From CAVROP01 sp050012175 (GTDB lineage: Bacteria; Acidobacteriota; Terriglobia; UBA7540): DNA of 64,000 nucleotides. The stretch is taken from NCBI GenBank assembly GCA_050012175.1, contig JBEKHR010000012.1:1-64000 (forward strand), read 5' to 3'. The number at the start of each line of letters is the position of its first letter. Position 1 is the stretch's first letter. The position numbers were made by a program, and so were the translations under genes. Below are positions 8,706-17,278 of the stretch, in pieces. The notes below the pieces were generated by a model. It was not told the DNA's origin. It saw only the letters and a program-made list of their open reading frames with translations, and made no database searches.

Positions 8706-8740
8706 AGCTATCAGCTTTCAGCCGTCAGCTCTCAGCTTTC
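8706..8740. repeat. Heptanucleotide array, AGCTATC family (left arm)
   Basis: Five consecutive degenerate seven-base units (AGCTATC, AGCTTTC, AGCCGTC, AGCTCTC, AGCTTTC) lie directly after the permease stop. The array is the inverse complement of the arrays at 8850-8881 and 9251-9282. Confidence 0.8.
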
Positions 8741-8799
8741 AGTGGACTCAAGGTGCGGAACAGGTAGAATGTGCCGTCCAGGAGATGTTATCGCAGACC

Positions 8800-8847
8800 A
8801 AGGGTGGGAGGCAAAGCACAGTGAAGTCATTCAAGAATCGAAATTGA
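8800..8847 (+). repeat. Decayed copy of the start of the four-helix-bundle gene
   Basis: The segment around 8800-8847 repeats the Shine-Dalgarno region (AAGGGTGGGAGGC) and first codons of the downstream gene at 8903. It begins with GTG at 8821 and reads VKSFKNRN before a stop. It is an 82-base-displaced, diverged partial duplication. Confidence 0.7.
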
Positions 8848-8849
8848 AG

Positions 8850-8881
8850 GCTGATAGCTGATGGCTGAAAGCTGAAAGCCC
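8850..8881. repeat. Heptanucleotide array, GCTGATA family
   Basis: Four seven-base units (GCTGATA, GCTGATG, GCTGAAA, GCTGAAA) end in GCCC. The array is complementary to the one at 8706 and nearly identical to the one at 9251, and it sits just upstream of the GTG start at 8903. Confidence 0.8.
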
Positions 8882-8902
8882 AAGGGTGGGAGGCGAAGCG
8901 CA

Positions 8903-9262
8903 GTGAGGTCATTCAAAGATCTGAAAGTCTGGAAAAAGGGACATGAACTTACGCTTTGGATTTACAGGGCGACCAAATCATTCCCCAAAGATGAGATGTA
9001 CGGGATGACGAGTCAATTGCGGCGAGCCGCCGCCTCAATTCCTGCGAATATCGCGGAGGGTTGTGTACGGGGGAGTAGCGCGGAGTTTCGTCATTTCCTC
9101 CAGGTGGCTTTGGGTTCAGCAAGTGAGCTTGAGTATCACATTCTCCTCTCACACGAACTCGGTTATCTCGACAAATCCCAATATGAATCCCTTGAGAACA
9201 ACGCAACTGAGCTTAAGCGAATGCTCACATCTTTCATCCAGAAGTTGACGGCTGATAGCTGA
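8903..9262 (+). CDS. Four-helix-bundle protein of the 23S rRNA intervening-sequence family
   Basis: The 119 residues carry the hallmarks of the S23/IVP family: FKDLKVWKKGHELTLWIY at the start, FPKDEMYGMTSQLRRAAASIPANIAEG in the middle, and FLQVALGSASELEYHI. Family members fold as four helices and were first seen encoded in insertions within 23S rRNA genes; their biochemical role is unknown. The start is GTG with GGGAGG upstream. The final codons and stop (LTADS) fall inside a heptanucleotide repeat array, so the gene end is built from repeat DNA. It interrupts an efflux operon and looks like inserted cargo. Confidence 0.88.
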   Translation: MRSFKDLKVWKKGHELTLWIYRATKSFPKDEMYGMTSQLRRAAASIPANIAEGCVRGSSAEFRHFLQVALGSASELEYHILLSHELGYLDKSQYESLENNATELKRMLTSFIQKLTADS

Positions 9263-9282
9263 TAGCTGAAAGCTGACAGCCC
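9251..9282. repeat. Heptanucleotide array, GCTGATA family (right arm)
   Basis: Units GCTGATA, GCTGATA, GCTGAAA and GCTGACA end in GCCC. The first unit supplies the last codons and TGA stop of the four-helix-bundle gene. Together with the inverse array at 8706 it brackets that gene. Confidence 0.8.
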
Positions 9283-9296
9283 AGGGTAAGAACGAC

Positions 9297-10550
9297 GTGT
9301 TCCGAGAAATTCTCATCCAAGCCTGGTCCGCACTCCGCCGCCAACCGCTGCGTAGTTTCCTCACCATGTTGGGGATTACGTGGGGTATTGCCGCCGTCGC
9401 GCTCCTGATCGCTTACGGCCGAGGGCTTCGGTCCGTGGTCGTCGCGGCCTTTGACGCCTTCGGCAAGGGAGCGGTCATATGCTGGCCCGCTCAGACCAGC
9501 GAGCAGGCGGGGGGCCAGCGCGCCGGCAAGCACGTGGTCTTCGAAAAAGCGGACCTGGACCTGGTTCGGGAAAACGTCACGCTGGTCAGGACCGCCTGCC
9601 TGGAAACGGTGCGTTGGCTTCCCATCTCTTACGGTGACCGTCTGGCCAATACGGCGATTCGCGGGGTCTGCCCCGAGTATGGCGAGATGCGCAACGAAGT
9701 GCCCAGCGTCGGCCGCTGGATCAGCCCTGAGGACGTGCTCGAGCGCCGGCGCGTGGTGTTCCTCGGAGCCCGTCTCCGGGAAAAGCTCTTCAGTGGCCAG
9801 CCTGCCGTAGGCGAAACGGTTCGCATCAGCGGTACCCGGTTCACCGTGGTCGGAACCATGGACCGCAAGATTCAGGACAGCAATTATTTCACCAGCGACG
9901 ACGAATCCGTCTGGATCCCGTATTCCACCGCCGGGGATATCTGGAACACTCGCTATGCCTCCGTACTGGTGTTTGAGCCCCTCGCGCCCCGGTTCGAAAA
10001 GGAGGCCATGAGGCAAGTACGCGCGGAGGTGGCCAAGCGCCAGCGCTTTTCACCCACGGATGAGCGCGCCATCATGATGTTCGGCCGCGAGCAGTTCCGG
10101 CCCATCATCGATGGCATCACCATTGGCTTTGAGGCCCTGTTTACGTTCGTCGGAGCGCTCACCCTTGGCATTGGCGGCGTGGGGCTGATGAACATCATGT
10201 TAGTGGCCGTGGAAGAACGCATCCGGGAGATTGGTCTGCGCCGCGCCCTGGGCGCCCGCCGCTGGCAAATCCAGTTGCAGTTCCTGGCCGAAGCGCTGGT
10301 CATCACCGCGATTGGCGGCGCCATTGGCATTGGCCTCGCCTATGCTGCGTCCGCGGCCATCGGACCGCTTCCCCTTTACGGCCCTCTCTACGAAGACACA
10401 TCCGGTAAAGGCGACATCCACCTTTATATTTCGCTTGGCACGGTCGGTGTTTCCACGGCCATCCTGATCTTCGTGGGACTTCTCAGCGGCTTGGCGCCGG
10501 CCATCCGCGCCTCTCACCTCAATCCCGTCGAAGCTCTCCGTTACGAATGA
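9297..10550 (+). CDS. Second MacB/FtsX-type ABC transporter permease
   Basis: At 417 residues this resembles the permease at 7441 in length and plan: helix 1 (LRSFLTMLGITWGIAAVALLIA), a periplasmic core domain, and the GGVGLMNIMLVAVEERIREIGLRRALGA signature followed by two more helices and the ending LNPVEALRYE. The start at 9297 is a GTG shortly after the repeat array. The two permeases are diverged relatives and probably form a heterodimer served by an ATPase encoded elsewhere. Confidence 0.9.
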   Translation: MFREILIQAWSALRRQPLRSFLTMLGITWGIAAVALLIAYGRGLRSVVVAAFDAFGKGAVICWPAQTSEQAGGQRAGKHVVFEKADLDLVRENVTLVRTACLETVRWLPISYGDRLANTAIRGVCPEYGEMRNEVPSVGRWISPEDVLERRRVVFLGARLREKLFSGQPAVGETVRISGTRFTVVGTMDRKIQDSNYFTSDDESVWIPYSTAGDIWNTRYASVLVFEPLAPRFEKEAMRQVRAEVAKRQRFSPTDERAIMMFGREQFRPIIDGITIGFEALFTFVGALTLGIGGVGLMNIMLVAVEERIREIGLRRALGARRWQIQLQFLAEALVITAIGGAIGIGLAYAASAAIGPLPLYGPLYEDTSGKGDIHLYISLGTVGVSTAILIFVGLLSGLAPAIRASHLNPVEALRYE

Positions 10551-10788
10551 ACGCTTTCACGAATCGGCTGCCGATGAACCCGAATTCGGAAGTTAGCGTG
10601 GGTGCGATGTGCATCTTGTAGGGGCACAGCGTCCGCCGCGGCGGATGCCCCTCCGCCCGCAAGGGAATGCAAGGGAATGCATTCGTTGACTTCTGGTGAG
10701 GCAAGTGTTATGGGGTAATAAGGGAGATATCTATCACGACGAGGAAGCCCTATCGTTTACCGTGCGGGTAAACGGAAATGAGCACATC
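10551..10788. other. Intergenic stretch with palindromic remnants
   Basis: The space between the second permease and the cytochrome gene holds a GC-rich palindrome around 10621-10652 (GTCCGCCGCGGCGGAT core within GGGGC arms) and a short direct repeat GGGAATGCA. A frame from GTG at 10696 joins the cytochrome frame, but its residues look non-coding. Confidence 0.45.
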
Positions 10789-11214
10789 ATGCAGTTGCGA
10801 GTGGTGCTTCTCCTTGCCTTACTGATCACGCTTTGCGGCCTGAGTGTTGCCCAGAAACCCGCAATCATCAACATCCCTGTCCGGCATACTTCGGCTAACT
10901 CCGGCAAGCAGATGTTTGAAGCTTATTGCGCCGCCTGTCACGGAAAAGAAGGAAAGGGTGATGGACCCGTTGCGGCCGCGCTTAAGGCGCCGCCGACAGA
11001 TCTCACTGTTCTTGCCCGGCAGAACAACGGAAAGTTTCCCTCCATACAGGTTGCCAAGGCTATCACCGGCGAGGCTGGTATTCCGGCCCACGGCTCCAAG
11101 CAAATGCCGATCTGGGGTCCCGTGTTCATGTCCATGAGCCACCAGCACGAGTCCGAAGTGCATCTACGGGTAGCTAATCTCACGGAGTACATCAAATCCT
11201 TACAGCAGAAGTGA
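10789..11214 (+). CDS. Small periplasmic c-type cytochrome
   Basis: The 141-residue protein has a signal peptide (QLRVVLLLALLITLCGLSVAQ) and one heme c site, CAACH, in the context FEAYCAACHGKEGKGDGPVA. The likely axial Met is in KQMPIWGPVF, where cytochrome-c class I proteins carry it. It probably acts as a periplasmic electron carrier. I start it at the ATG at 10789 because this puts the signal peptide at the N-terminus. No oxidase or dehydrogenase gene is adjacent, so its partner is unknown. Confidence 0.88.
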   Translation: MQLRVVLLLALLITLCGLSVAQKPAIINIPVRHTSANSGKQMFEAYCAACHGKEGKGDGPVAAALKAPPTDLTVLARQNNGKFPSIQVAKAITGEAGIPAHGSKQMPIWGPVFMSMSHQHESEVHLRVANLTEYIKSLQQK

Positions 11215-11244
11215 AGACCTGAGGCCGAACGAGGCATTGCCGCA

Positions 11245-11345
11245 GTTTCTTTACACCGCTGGGCAGTGGATTCTTCCTGCGAACTGCCGACCCGCCGCGG
11301 CGGGTTCGTCCGCCAAAGAACGGCGGACTCAGGATGACAGCTTTT
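11245..11345. repeat. Remnant of the TCATCCTGAG-type intergenic element
   Basis: The stretch contains GCCGCGGCGGGTTCG and ends ACTCAGGATGACAGC, sequence shared with the palindromic elements at 12596, 16374, 18975 and 42245. Only one half is recognisable here. Confidence 0.45.
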
Positions 11346-11402
11346 TTGGGGGGCCGACGCGCCCGCGCCTCACGGCCACAACTCCAACTTCAGAATGCGG
11401 GT

Positions 11403-11672
11403 TTATGCAAGCTGCGTCTTGGCCCAGAAATCAGTCGAGGTCAGAACTGGAACGACTTCAAAGTCTATCAGGTCATCCCAGCGGCTAACCCAGGCGTCCA
11501 GTAGTTCCGGATGCGGTGTTTCCATGAGCTGAAAACAACGAGTGCCCGTCGAATCCACCCAGCTCGCGTGGTAGACAACGCCTTCAGGCAACATTCGACC
11601 GCTTCTCGTGAACCTTTCGCCCACCAGGCGAGGATGGCCATGTTTGAAGCGTTCAATAACCATGAACAGCAT
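11403..11672 (-). CDS. DUF3303 family small protein
   Basis: The 89 residues start MLFMVIERFKHGHP and contain SWVDSTGTRCFQLMET and WDDLIDFEVVPVLTS, which fit the small DUF3303 family of ferredoxin-like-fold proteins of unknown function. No signal peptide or membrane segment is visible. It lies 31 bases downstream of the DtxR-type regulator stop in the reverse sense and may be expressed independently. Confidence 0.75.
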   Translation of the reverse strand: MLFMVIERFKHGHPRLVGERFTRSGRMLPEGVVYHASWVDSTGTRCFQLMETPHPELLDAWVSRWDDLIDFEVVPVLTSTDFWAKTQLA

Positions 11673-11703
11673 TTGGGGAAGTCTACCTCACTTGGGCCAA
11701 ACT

Positions 11704-12384
11704 TCAAACTGCCCTGCTGCCCGGACGAGGGCTTTCGCCCTGTACCCACACCTTTCCAGCCGCAGCTTGACCCAGGTGGACCTGCTTCACCCCAACGTCC
11801 AAGGTCATGGTATGGTCATAATTGCGGCTCACCACTTGGAGTTGTGATCCGGGGCGAAGTCCGAGCCCATCAAAATACTCGAGCAGTGAGCGATCTCGCT
11901 CATACATGCCGACCACCTTCACTCGCGTTCCGGCAGGCACTTCCGCCAGCAGGATCAGACCCGACTTGCGACGTTCCGCGGCGCCCGTGTTAATCTCGTC
12001 CCCCTGTGGGCAGGGGCCTTGCTCGCCCAACTTTTGAATTAACTTCCTCTCGAAGTCATCCGAAACAGCGTGTTCCAGCCGTTCCGCCTCGTCATGGACC
12101 TTGTACCATTCCATCCCCAGCATCTCAGTCAGCATGCGCTCGATCAAATAGTGACGTTTGCGAAGCCGATCTGAGATTTGGCGGCCGGCGGCGGTAAGCG
12201 AGATCCGCCCGCCGCCTCCAACTCTGACTAGTTTATCCCGTTGCAGACGCCTCAAGGCCAGGGCCACGGCGGGCGGGGTTATTTTCAACCAGCGCGCAAT
12301 CGTTGCGGCGATCACCGGCTCTTCTTCAGACTCCGCTTCGGCAATGGCTTTCAGGTAATCTTCTTTGGAGATGGTTAGTTTCAT
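11704..12384 (-). CDS. DtxR/MntR-family metal-dependent repressor
   Basis: From the chosen start (MKLTISKEDYLKAI, with GGTGGAG before the ATG) the protein is 226 residues. An N-terminal winged helix (about residues 5-65) contains the recognition part ITPPAVALALRRL. The dimerisation and metal domain includes VHDEAERLEHAVSDDFE, holding His/Glu/His ligands of the family. A C-terminal FeoA/SH3-like domain follows (about residues 150-220). Such repressors sense Fe or Mn and silence uptake genes. The usual ligand Glu in the first helix is a Lys here (EDYLK), so metal preference may differ. It is divergent from the TonB-type receptor gene. Confidence 0.9.
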   Translation of the reverse strand: MKLTISKEDYLKAIAEAESEEEPVIAATIARWLKITPPAVALALRRLQRDKLVRVGGGGRISLTAAGRQISDRLRKRHYLIERMLTEMLGMEWYKVHDEAERLEHAVSDDFERKLIQKLGEQGPCPQGDEINTGAAERRKSGLILLAEVPAGTRVKVVGMYERDRSLLEYFDGLGLRPGSQLQVVSRNYDHTMTLDVGVKQVHLGQAAAGKVWVQGESPRPGSRAV

Positions 12385-12502
12385 TCTCCACCTCTTGGAT
12401 TTCGTTCTCTTCAGCCTTCCAGCATTTCCCATCATGGCAAGAATCGGGGGAAATGGCAACAGGGGTTTATTCCCGGACCTAAGCCGACAATGCGAAATTT
12501 TG

Positions 12503-12530
12503 TTGACGTGGGGGCGAAAGGTGGTATTAA
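12503..12530 (+). promoter_or_regulatory. Possible promoter toward the TonB-type receptor
   Basis: TTGACG (12503-12508) is followed after 16 bases by TATTAA (12525-12530). A palindrome that could be an operator lies immediately downstream. The leader to the receptor start would be about 245 bases and includes an inserted repeat element. Confidence 0.4.
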
Positions 12531-12532
12531 CT

Positions 12533-12558
12533 ATAGCTTATGCATAAATGCAAGCTAT
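12533..12558. promoter_or_regulatory. Candidate metal-repressor operator
   Basis: An inverted repeat ATAGCTT/AAGCTAT (12533-12539 and 12552-12558) encloses the palindromic TTATGCATAA. It overlaps the expected transcription start of the receptor and sits between the receptor and a divergent DtxR-family gene, the usual place for such a site. No second copy was found in the window. Confidence 0.4.
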
Positions 12559-12595
12559 GGTGAAGATGCAGCGGGCGGGGTTTTCGGCCCTATAG

Positions 12596-12746
12596 CAGGC
12601 TGATGAAAAAGTCTCCAGCATGTCATCCTGAGGAGTCCCGATCTGATCGGGACGACGAAGGATCTCCGTAGTTGCTTGATTCTGAACTGCCGGGATTCTT
12701 CGCTGGCGCTCAGAATGACAGAGTAACAGGCCTTTTCATCAGCCTG
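12596..12746. repeat. MITE-like element with 14-bp terminal inverted repeats
   Basis: The 151-bp element starts CAGGCTGATGAAAA and ends with its exact complement TTTTCATCAGCCTG. Inside are TGTCATCCTGAGGAGTCC and the inverse GCTCAGAATGACA, so the whole unit can fold on itself. Related elements lie at 16374, 18975 and 42245. It separates the receptor gene from its candidate promoter. Confidence 0.75.
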
Positions 12747-12781
12747 TTAGAGCGCCACCGCGCACCACAGCAAGGGAGGTC

Positions 12782-15700
12782 ATGATGAGGTTTGTCCGTC
12801 CACATTCCAAGGAGAACAGAGGGCATTGGGGATTGGCCCCGTGGGGCAAGAAGCCGCCATGGTTTGTTGCCCTCTTACTCCTGGCGGTGGTTTTTTCAGG
12901 GGTTGGTAGAACGGTGCGGGCGCAAGGCGAGACCACCGGCGCCTTGGCCGGGCAGGTTACTGATTCAAGCAGCGCCCCAGTGGCCGGGGCGGCGGTGACC
13001 GTCGCCAGCTCAACCACCGGCCTCCACCGCACGGTCCAAACCGACGAAAGCGGACGCTTCTCATTCCCCGAGCTTAAACCCGGTCCGTACGTTGTGGAGG
13101 CGAAGGCGTTGGGCTTCGAAGACCAGACCATCGGCCCTGTATCTGTACCCCTTGGTCAGACGCAGACTGTGAATCTGGTGCTGAAGATTGCCGCCAAGAA
13201 AACGGAGGTGGAGGTGCAATCGACGGCGCCACTCATTAACACCGAAAACGCGAACACCACGACGACGCTGGAAGCCGCGGCCATCGCCGATCTTCCCAAC
13301 CCGGGTTCTGACATGACCTACGTCGCCCAGTTCTCGCCCGGCGCCTTGATCAACACGGCGGGCTCTTCCAATGATTTTGTGGGCGGGCAGAATGGTTACG
13401 GGAACGTGGAATTCAATGGACTGCCTGCTCTTTCGAACGCCTTTATCGTGGACGGCCTCGAGACCAACGATCCGATGACCAGCCTGAACAGTGGTTTATC
13501 AACCAACCTTGTGCTGGGGCTGAACTCCATTCAGGAGGTCACCGTGAACACGACCTCCTACGCGGTTGACCAGGGCCGTTACGGAGCCTCTCAAATCAAC
13601 TACGTCACCAAATCCGGCACCAACAAGTTTCACGGCAATCTCTATGAACTGTGGAACGGATCGAGGCTGAACGCAGCCAATTTCTTTACTAACGCCAACC
13701 CCGGCGGGCACAAGCCTCGCTCCACGGTAAACCATTTCGGGGGTAGCCTGGGCGGCCCGGTGGTCCGCGACAAGCTGTTCTTCTTTGGAGATTTCGAGCA
13801 GATGCGGATCGCGCTGCCGATTGTGGATACTATCACCGTGCCCTCCGCGAGTTTCCGGAGCTATGTTCTCGGGCAGTTGCCGCGCGGAGGCGTGGACACC
13901 ATCACCGGCGTCTCCTATCCCGCAGCGCCGGCCCTCGTGCCTTTCTATCAGAAGATGTTTTCGCTCTATCGGAGCAGCGCAGGCTCGCCCCTGCCAGTGC
14001 TCGGGTGTCCTCTAGGGGCGGACGGCAGCGCGGCAAGCGGCAGTCCTCCGAACGGGAATGGCTGCGCCAACCGGCAAGCCGTCTCGATGTCCAGCGCCGA
14101 CCACGAACAAGTCATCACCGCGCGCCTGGACCACGATCTCGATGCCCATAACATGGTCTGGTACAGGTTTCAATCCGATACAGGGCTTCAGGCAGCTTAC
14201 ACCGACCCCATCAATCCACTGTTCAATGCCATCTCTCCCCAACCGATGTACTCCTTTGCTTCCGGTTATACGCACATCTTCAGCCAGAACATGGTGAACT
14301 ATTTCAACCCGGCTTTCTCCTGGTACTCGAGTATCTTCCAGCCCACCGACCCCGCCAAGACCTTGGTGGCCCTCCCCATCGTGCTGCAAGGCGTTGGGTC
14401 GAACGCGCCGTTCACGCCCCTGGGAGGATTAGACTACAACTGGCCTCAGGGGCGGCGCGTCACACGCTACCAGCTCAATGATACGTTGACCTGGCAGCGC
14501 GGGGCGCACCAGATCGAGTTCGGCGTCGGCTCGCGCCGTATGCTGGCAAGCGATTTCGACTTCAGCAACTACGTCACCCCGCTGGCGACCTACACCACGC
14601 TGCCTCAATACATCTACGGCATCGCGTCCCTCGCCACCGCGTCGTACCCAGTCTCAGGTGAGCAGCCGTTCAACCTGAGCAACTTGGATCTGTTCGCGCA
14701 GGACACCTTCCGCGTGACGAAAAACCTCACCTGGACGTTCGGTTTGCGCGCCGCGTGGAACTCCAACCCCGTCAACCCGCACGCCATGATTGCGCGCCTC
14801 GGCTCCTCGTTTGACGCTTCTTCTCACGACGTCAATCAACCTTTGAACGCCGCCCTCAATACGAGCCTCAAAATGTTTTTTCCTTCAACGCCCTTGCTGG
14901 CTTGGCAGCCCCGCACTGCGGTTGCGTGGCAGTTCACCCCTAAGATGGTGCTTCGTACTGGCTTCGGCGTCTTCACTGACATTCTTCCGGGGAGCATTGC
15001 GGACCTGATTGGGTCGAATTCGCCTTACGTCAACATCTTCCAGGGTGGGCTGCTCGGGCAAGCAGGCGGACTCACGCTCGCTCCCGGGGTGCCGGGGAGC
15101 GCAATTGATGCGACCGCGGCTGCCAACCAGGCATTTCTCGCCGGCTTTTCGCAGGGCCAACTTTCCTGTGCTTCCCCCAAGGCAAATCCCCAAGCATGCC
15201 TGCCTCCGGCCGCCCTGGTGGCCGTGCCGGACGGAACGCTGAGGATGCCCTATTCCATGCAGTGGAGCTTGGGAGTCGAGCGCCAGTTGGGCAATACAGG
15301 AAGTTTGCGCGCGCAATACGTGGGCACTCGAGGAGTTCAGTTGCCTTACCAGGTGCAGGTGAACGGCTACCAGACCGTCTGCCCAGGATGCTTTGCGCCG
15401 TTTCCATACAACCAGCCCGAAGACCCGCGCTTTGCCAGCGTCACGCAGTTCACAACCGGCGCGAACAGCCACTACAACGGGCTGCAACTGACGGCACAGA
15501 AGCGCATGGGGCACGGGTTGCAGATTGACACCAACTACACGTGGAGCCACTGTCTGGACACGATATCGAACGGAGGTTTCCTGCCCTTCTCTTCCGGAGC
15601 CCTGATCTCGCCGTTGCCTGGTGAACTTCGGCGGCAATATGGCAATTGCGATTACGACATCCGGCACAACTTCAACACGTCCTATGTCTACGCACTTCCC

Positions 15701-16324
15701 GTGCGAGTTCGGAGCAGCCGTTTTCTCGGCGCGCTGGCGAACGGCTGGCAGGTGTCAGGCACCGCTTTCTGGCACAGCGGCGTGCCGTTCAGCGTCCTAA
15801 GCGCCCCTTATTCAGCGAACGGCGAGGGTATCATTCAAGGGGGCGGTCCGCAGTTTGCGAGCGTCCGGCCGGGCGTGCCTCTCTACCACCACTCTCCGGT
15901 TCCCGGCGTTACCCAGCCCGGAACCCTCCAGTGGCTGAACCCCGACGCCTTTGTGTCGTCAGTTGATCCCAGCACCGGCGCCTGCAACGGTGGAGACACT
16001 CCGGAGAATTGCCAGTTCGGCAACCTTGGACGCAACACGCTGCATGGACCGGGGTTCACCTGGAGCGATCTTTATTTAACCAAGAAGTTTTCCATTCATG
16101 AGCGGGTCGCGCTCCGCCTCGAAGGTCAATTCTTCAATTTCCTCAACCACCCGAACTTTGCTTTGCCCACTGCAGTGGCCGGAATTCCTGGACAGCCCGG
16201 CACACAGACCGGCTTCGGCGCGCTGGTGGCGACAACCTCTCCACCCACAGGGTTGCTGGGTGTGGGTTTGGGAGGCGATAACTCGCCTCGGATGGTCGCA
16301 CTTCAGCTCCGATTGGAGTTCTGA
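12782..16324 (+). CDS. TonB-dependent receptor with carboxypeptidase-regulatory domain (Oar-like)
   Basis: The 1180-residue protein has a long signal segment ending VGRTVRAQ, then a carboxypeptidase-regulatory beta-sandwich (about residues 55-140: GALAGQVTDSSSAPVAGAAVTV ... KPGPYVVEAKALGF), a plug (about 150-290 with FNGLPALSNAFIVDGLE and NYVTKSGTNKFHG), and a large beta-barrel ending in RLEF with the terminal aromatic residue used for outer-membrane assembly. This architecture is greatly expanded in Acidobacteriota. Substrates are usually unknown; the divergent DtxR-type gene points to a metal complex. Two ATGs (12782, 12785) follow GGGAGGT; the second has the better spacing. Confidence 0.93.
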   Translation: MMRFVRPHSKENRGHWGLAPWGKKPPWFVALLLLAVVFSGVGRTVRAQGETTGALAGQVTDSSSAPVAGAAVTVASSTTGLHRTVQTDESGRFSFPELKPGPYVVEAKALGFEDQTIGPVSVPLGQTQTVNLVLKIAAKKTEVEVQSTAPLINTENANTTTTLEAAAIADLPNPGSDMTYVAQFSPGALINTAGSSNDFVGGQNGYGNVEFNGLPALSNAFIVDGLETNDPMTSLNSGLSTNLVLGLNSIQEVTVNTTSYAVDQGRYGASQINYVTKSGTNKFHGNLYELWNGSRLNAANFFTNANPGGHKPRSTVNHFGGSLGGPVVRDKLFFFGDFEQMRIALPIVDTITVPSASFRSYVLGQLPRGGVDTITGVSYPAAPALVPFYQKMFSLYRSSAGSPLPVLGCPLGADGSAASGSPPNGNGCANRQAVSMSSADHEQVITARLDHDLDAHNMVWYRFQSDTGLQAAYTDPINPLFNAISPQPMYSFASGYTHIFSQNMVNYFNPAFSWYSSIFQPTDPAKTLVALPIVLQGVGSNAPFTPLGGLDYNWPQGRRVTRYQLNDTLTWQRGAHQIEFGVGSRRMLASDFDFSNYVTPLATYTTLPQYIYGIASLATASYPVSGEQPFNLSNLDLFAQDTFRVTKNLTWTFGLRAAWNSNPVNPHAMIARLGSSFDASSHDVNQPLNAALNTSLKMFFPSTPLLAWQPRTAVAWQFTPKMVLRTGFGVFTDILPGSIADLIGSNSPYVNIFQGGLLGQAGGLTLAPGVPGSAIDATAAANQAFLAGFSQGQLSCASPKANPQACLPPAALVAVPDGTLRMPYSMQWSLGVERQLGNTGSLRAQYVGTRGVQLPYQVQVNGYQTVCPGCFAPFPYNQPEDPRFASVTQFTTGANSHYNGLQLTAQKRMGHGLQIDTNYTWSHCLDTISNGGFLPFSSGALISPLPGELRRQYGNCDYDIRHNFNTSYVYALPVRVRSSRFLGALANGWQVSGTAFWHSGVPFSVLSAPYSANGEGIIQGGGPQFASVRPGVPLYHHSPVPGVTQPGTLQWLNPDAFVSSVDPSTGACNGGDTPENCQFGNLGRNTLHGPGFTWSDLYLTKKFSIHERVALRLEGQFFNFLNHPNFALPTAVAGIPGQPGTQTGFGALVATTSPPTGLLGVGLGGDNSPRMVALQLRLEF

Positions 16325-16373
16325 ACCCGAACTCGGAAGCCGACGTCGCGCGGACACGGCGCCTACCCCAAGC

Positions 16374-16535
16374 ATGTCATCCTTCCCCAAAGAATGTCAT
16401 CCTGAGGAGTCCGCCATTCTTTTAGGCGGACGACGAAGGATCTCCGCAGTTCGCAACGAACATTCACCGGCCGGCCATTCAAAGAAACTGCAGGGATTCT
16501 TCGGCCCCCCAAAAGAAGGGGGGCCTCAGAATGAC
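16374..16535. repeat. Palindromic intergenic element (TCATCCTGAG family)
   Basis: A unit reading TGTCATCCTGAGGAGTCC at its left and ending CTCAGAATGACA at its right flanks smaller hairpins, including a CCCCCC/GGGGGG stem around AAAAGAAG. It lies just after the receptor stop and could also act as a transcription barrier. The terminal TGATGAAAA repeat of the 12596 element is missing. Confidence 0.6.
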
Positions 16536-16594
16536 ACGGGGCCGGATTCTCCGTGGTGGCATCGAACTAATGCCGGATGATGGGAATCCCTGGC

Positions 16595-17278
16595 TTACCA
16601 GAGAAACGGGATCAACCTGTACCGGACCCTCTGCGTATAGGCGTCGTAGCCTTTCAGCTCTCGCCGCAGGAACCGTTCTTCGAACAGGATGCGCAGAGCC
16701 ACCGTCGCGATCGGAACGCTTGCCAGCAAAGCAGCGGGATACGATTCCAGCCACAGGGGCATGCCAACCCACAGCAGGGCACTACCCGCATACATCGGAT
16801 GTCGCACGATGCTGTAGACTCCGGTATCGATTACCGTGTGTTGTCTCTCTTCTTGATGCTTCACCGCTAGCGCCGCGAAGGCGTTCTCCCTAAGGGCGAA
16901 GTAGACGACCCACCAACCCGCGATCAGCAGTGTAAGCCCCAACGACGAAACGGGCGTTCCGGGCTTGCCCATCAAGTGAAATCGGAACACGTCCAGGGGG
17001 ATGAAGACAATCAAGCCGGAGACCGCAGCGATATAGAGGACCACGATGACCTTGTCCGCCATTGGCTGCCCCTTCTGGACAGGTGGCTTAAGTCGTTCTT
17101 TGAGCAAGCCCTCGTGGCCCCGTGCCAGGCTAACCATGGCCGCCACTGTGCCTATGAAGACCAAGCCGACGAATAACCAGGCCCGCCACCAATACAAGGT
17201 AGCTGCTGGTAAAAACAGCAGAAGGGCGAAAATGGCCACATTGAAGATAACGCTGGCGATCAACTTACGGATGAACAT
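16595..17278 (-). CDS. Isoprenylcysteine carboxyl methyltransferase-like membrane protein
   Basis: The 227-residue protein has about five hydrophobic helices (two in the first 60 residues, one near 75-95, one near 105-125, a re-entrant region near 175-195). The C-terminal RHPMYAGSALLWVGMPL and EERFLRRELKGYDAYTQRV are the SAM-binding signature of the ICMT/PEMT-like family. In bacteria such proteins methylate unknown small molecules or lipids at the membrane. A second, shorter family member lies at 57639. It is transcribed alone, convergent with the receptor gene. Confidence 0.85.
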   Translation of the reverse strand: MFIRKLIASVIFNVAIFALLLFLPAATLYWWRAWLFVGLVFIGTVAAMVSLARGHEGLLKERLKPPVQKGQPMADKVIVVLYIAAVSGLIVFIPLDVFRFHLMGKPGTPVSSLGLTLLIAGWWVVYFALRENAFAALAVKHQEERQHTVIDTGVYSIVRHPMYAGSALLWVGMPLWLESYPAALLASVPIATVALRILFEERFLRRELKGYDAYTQRVRYRLIPFLW

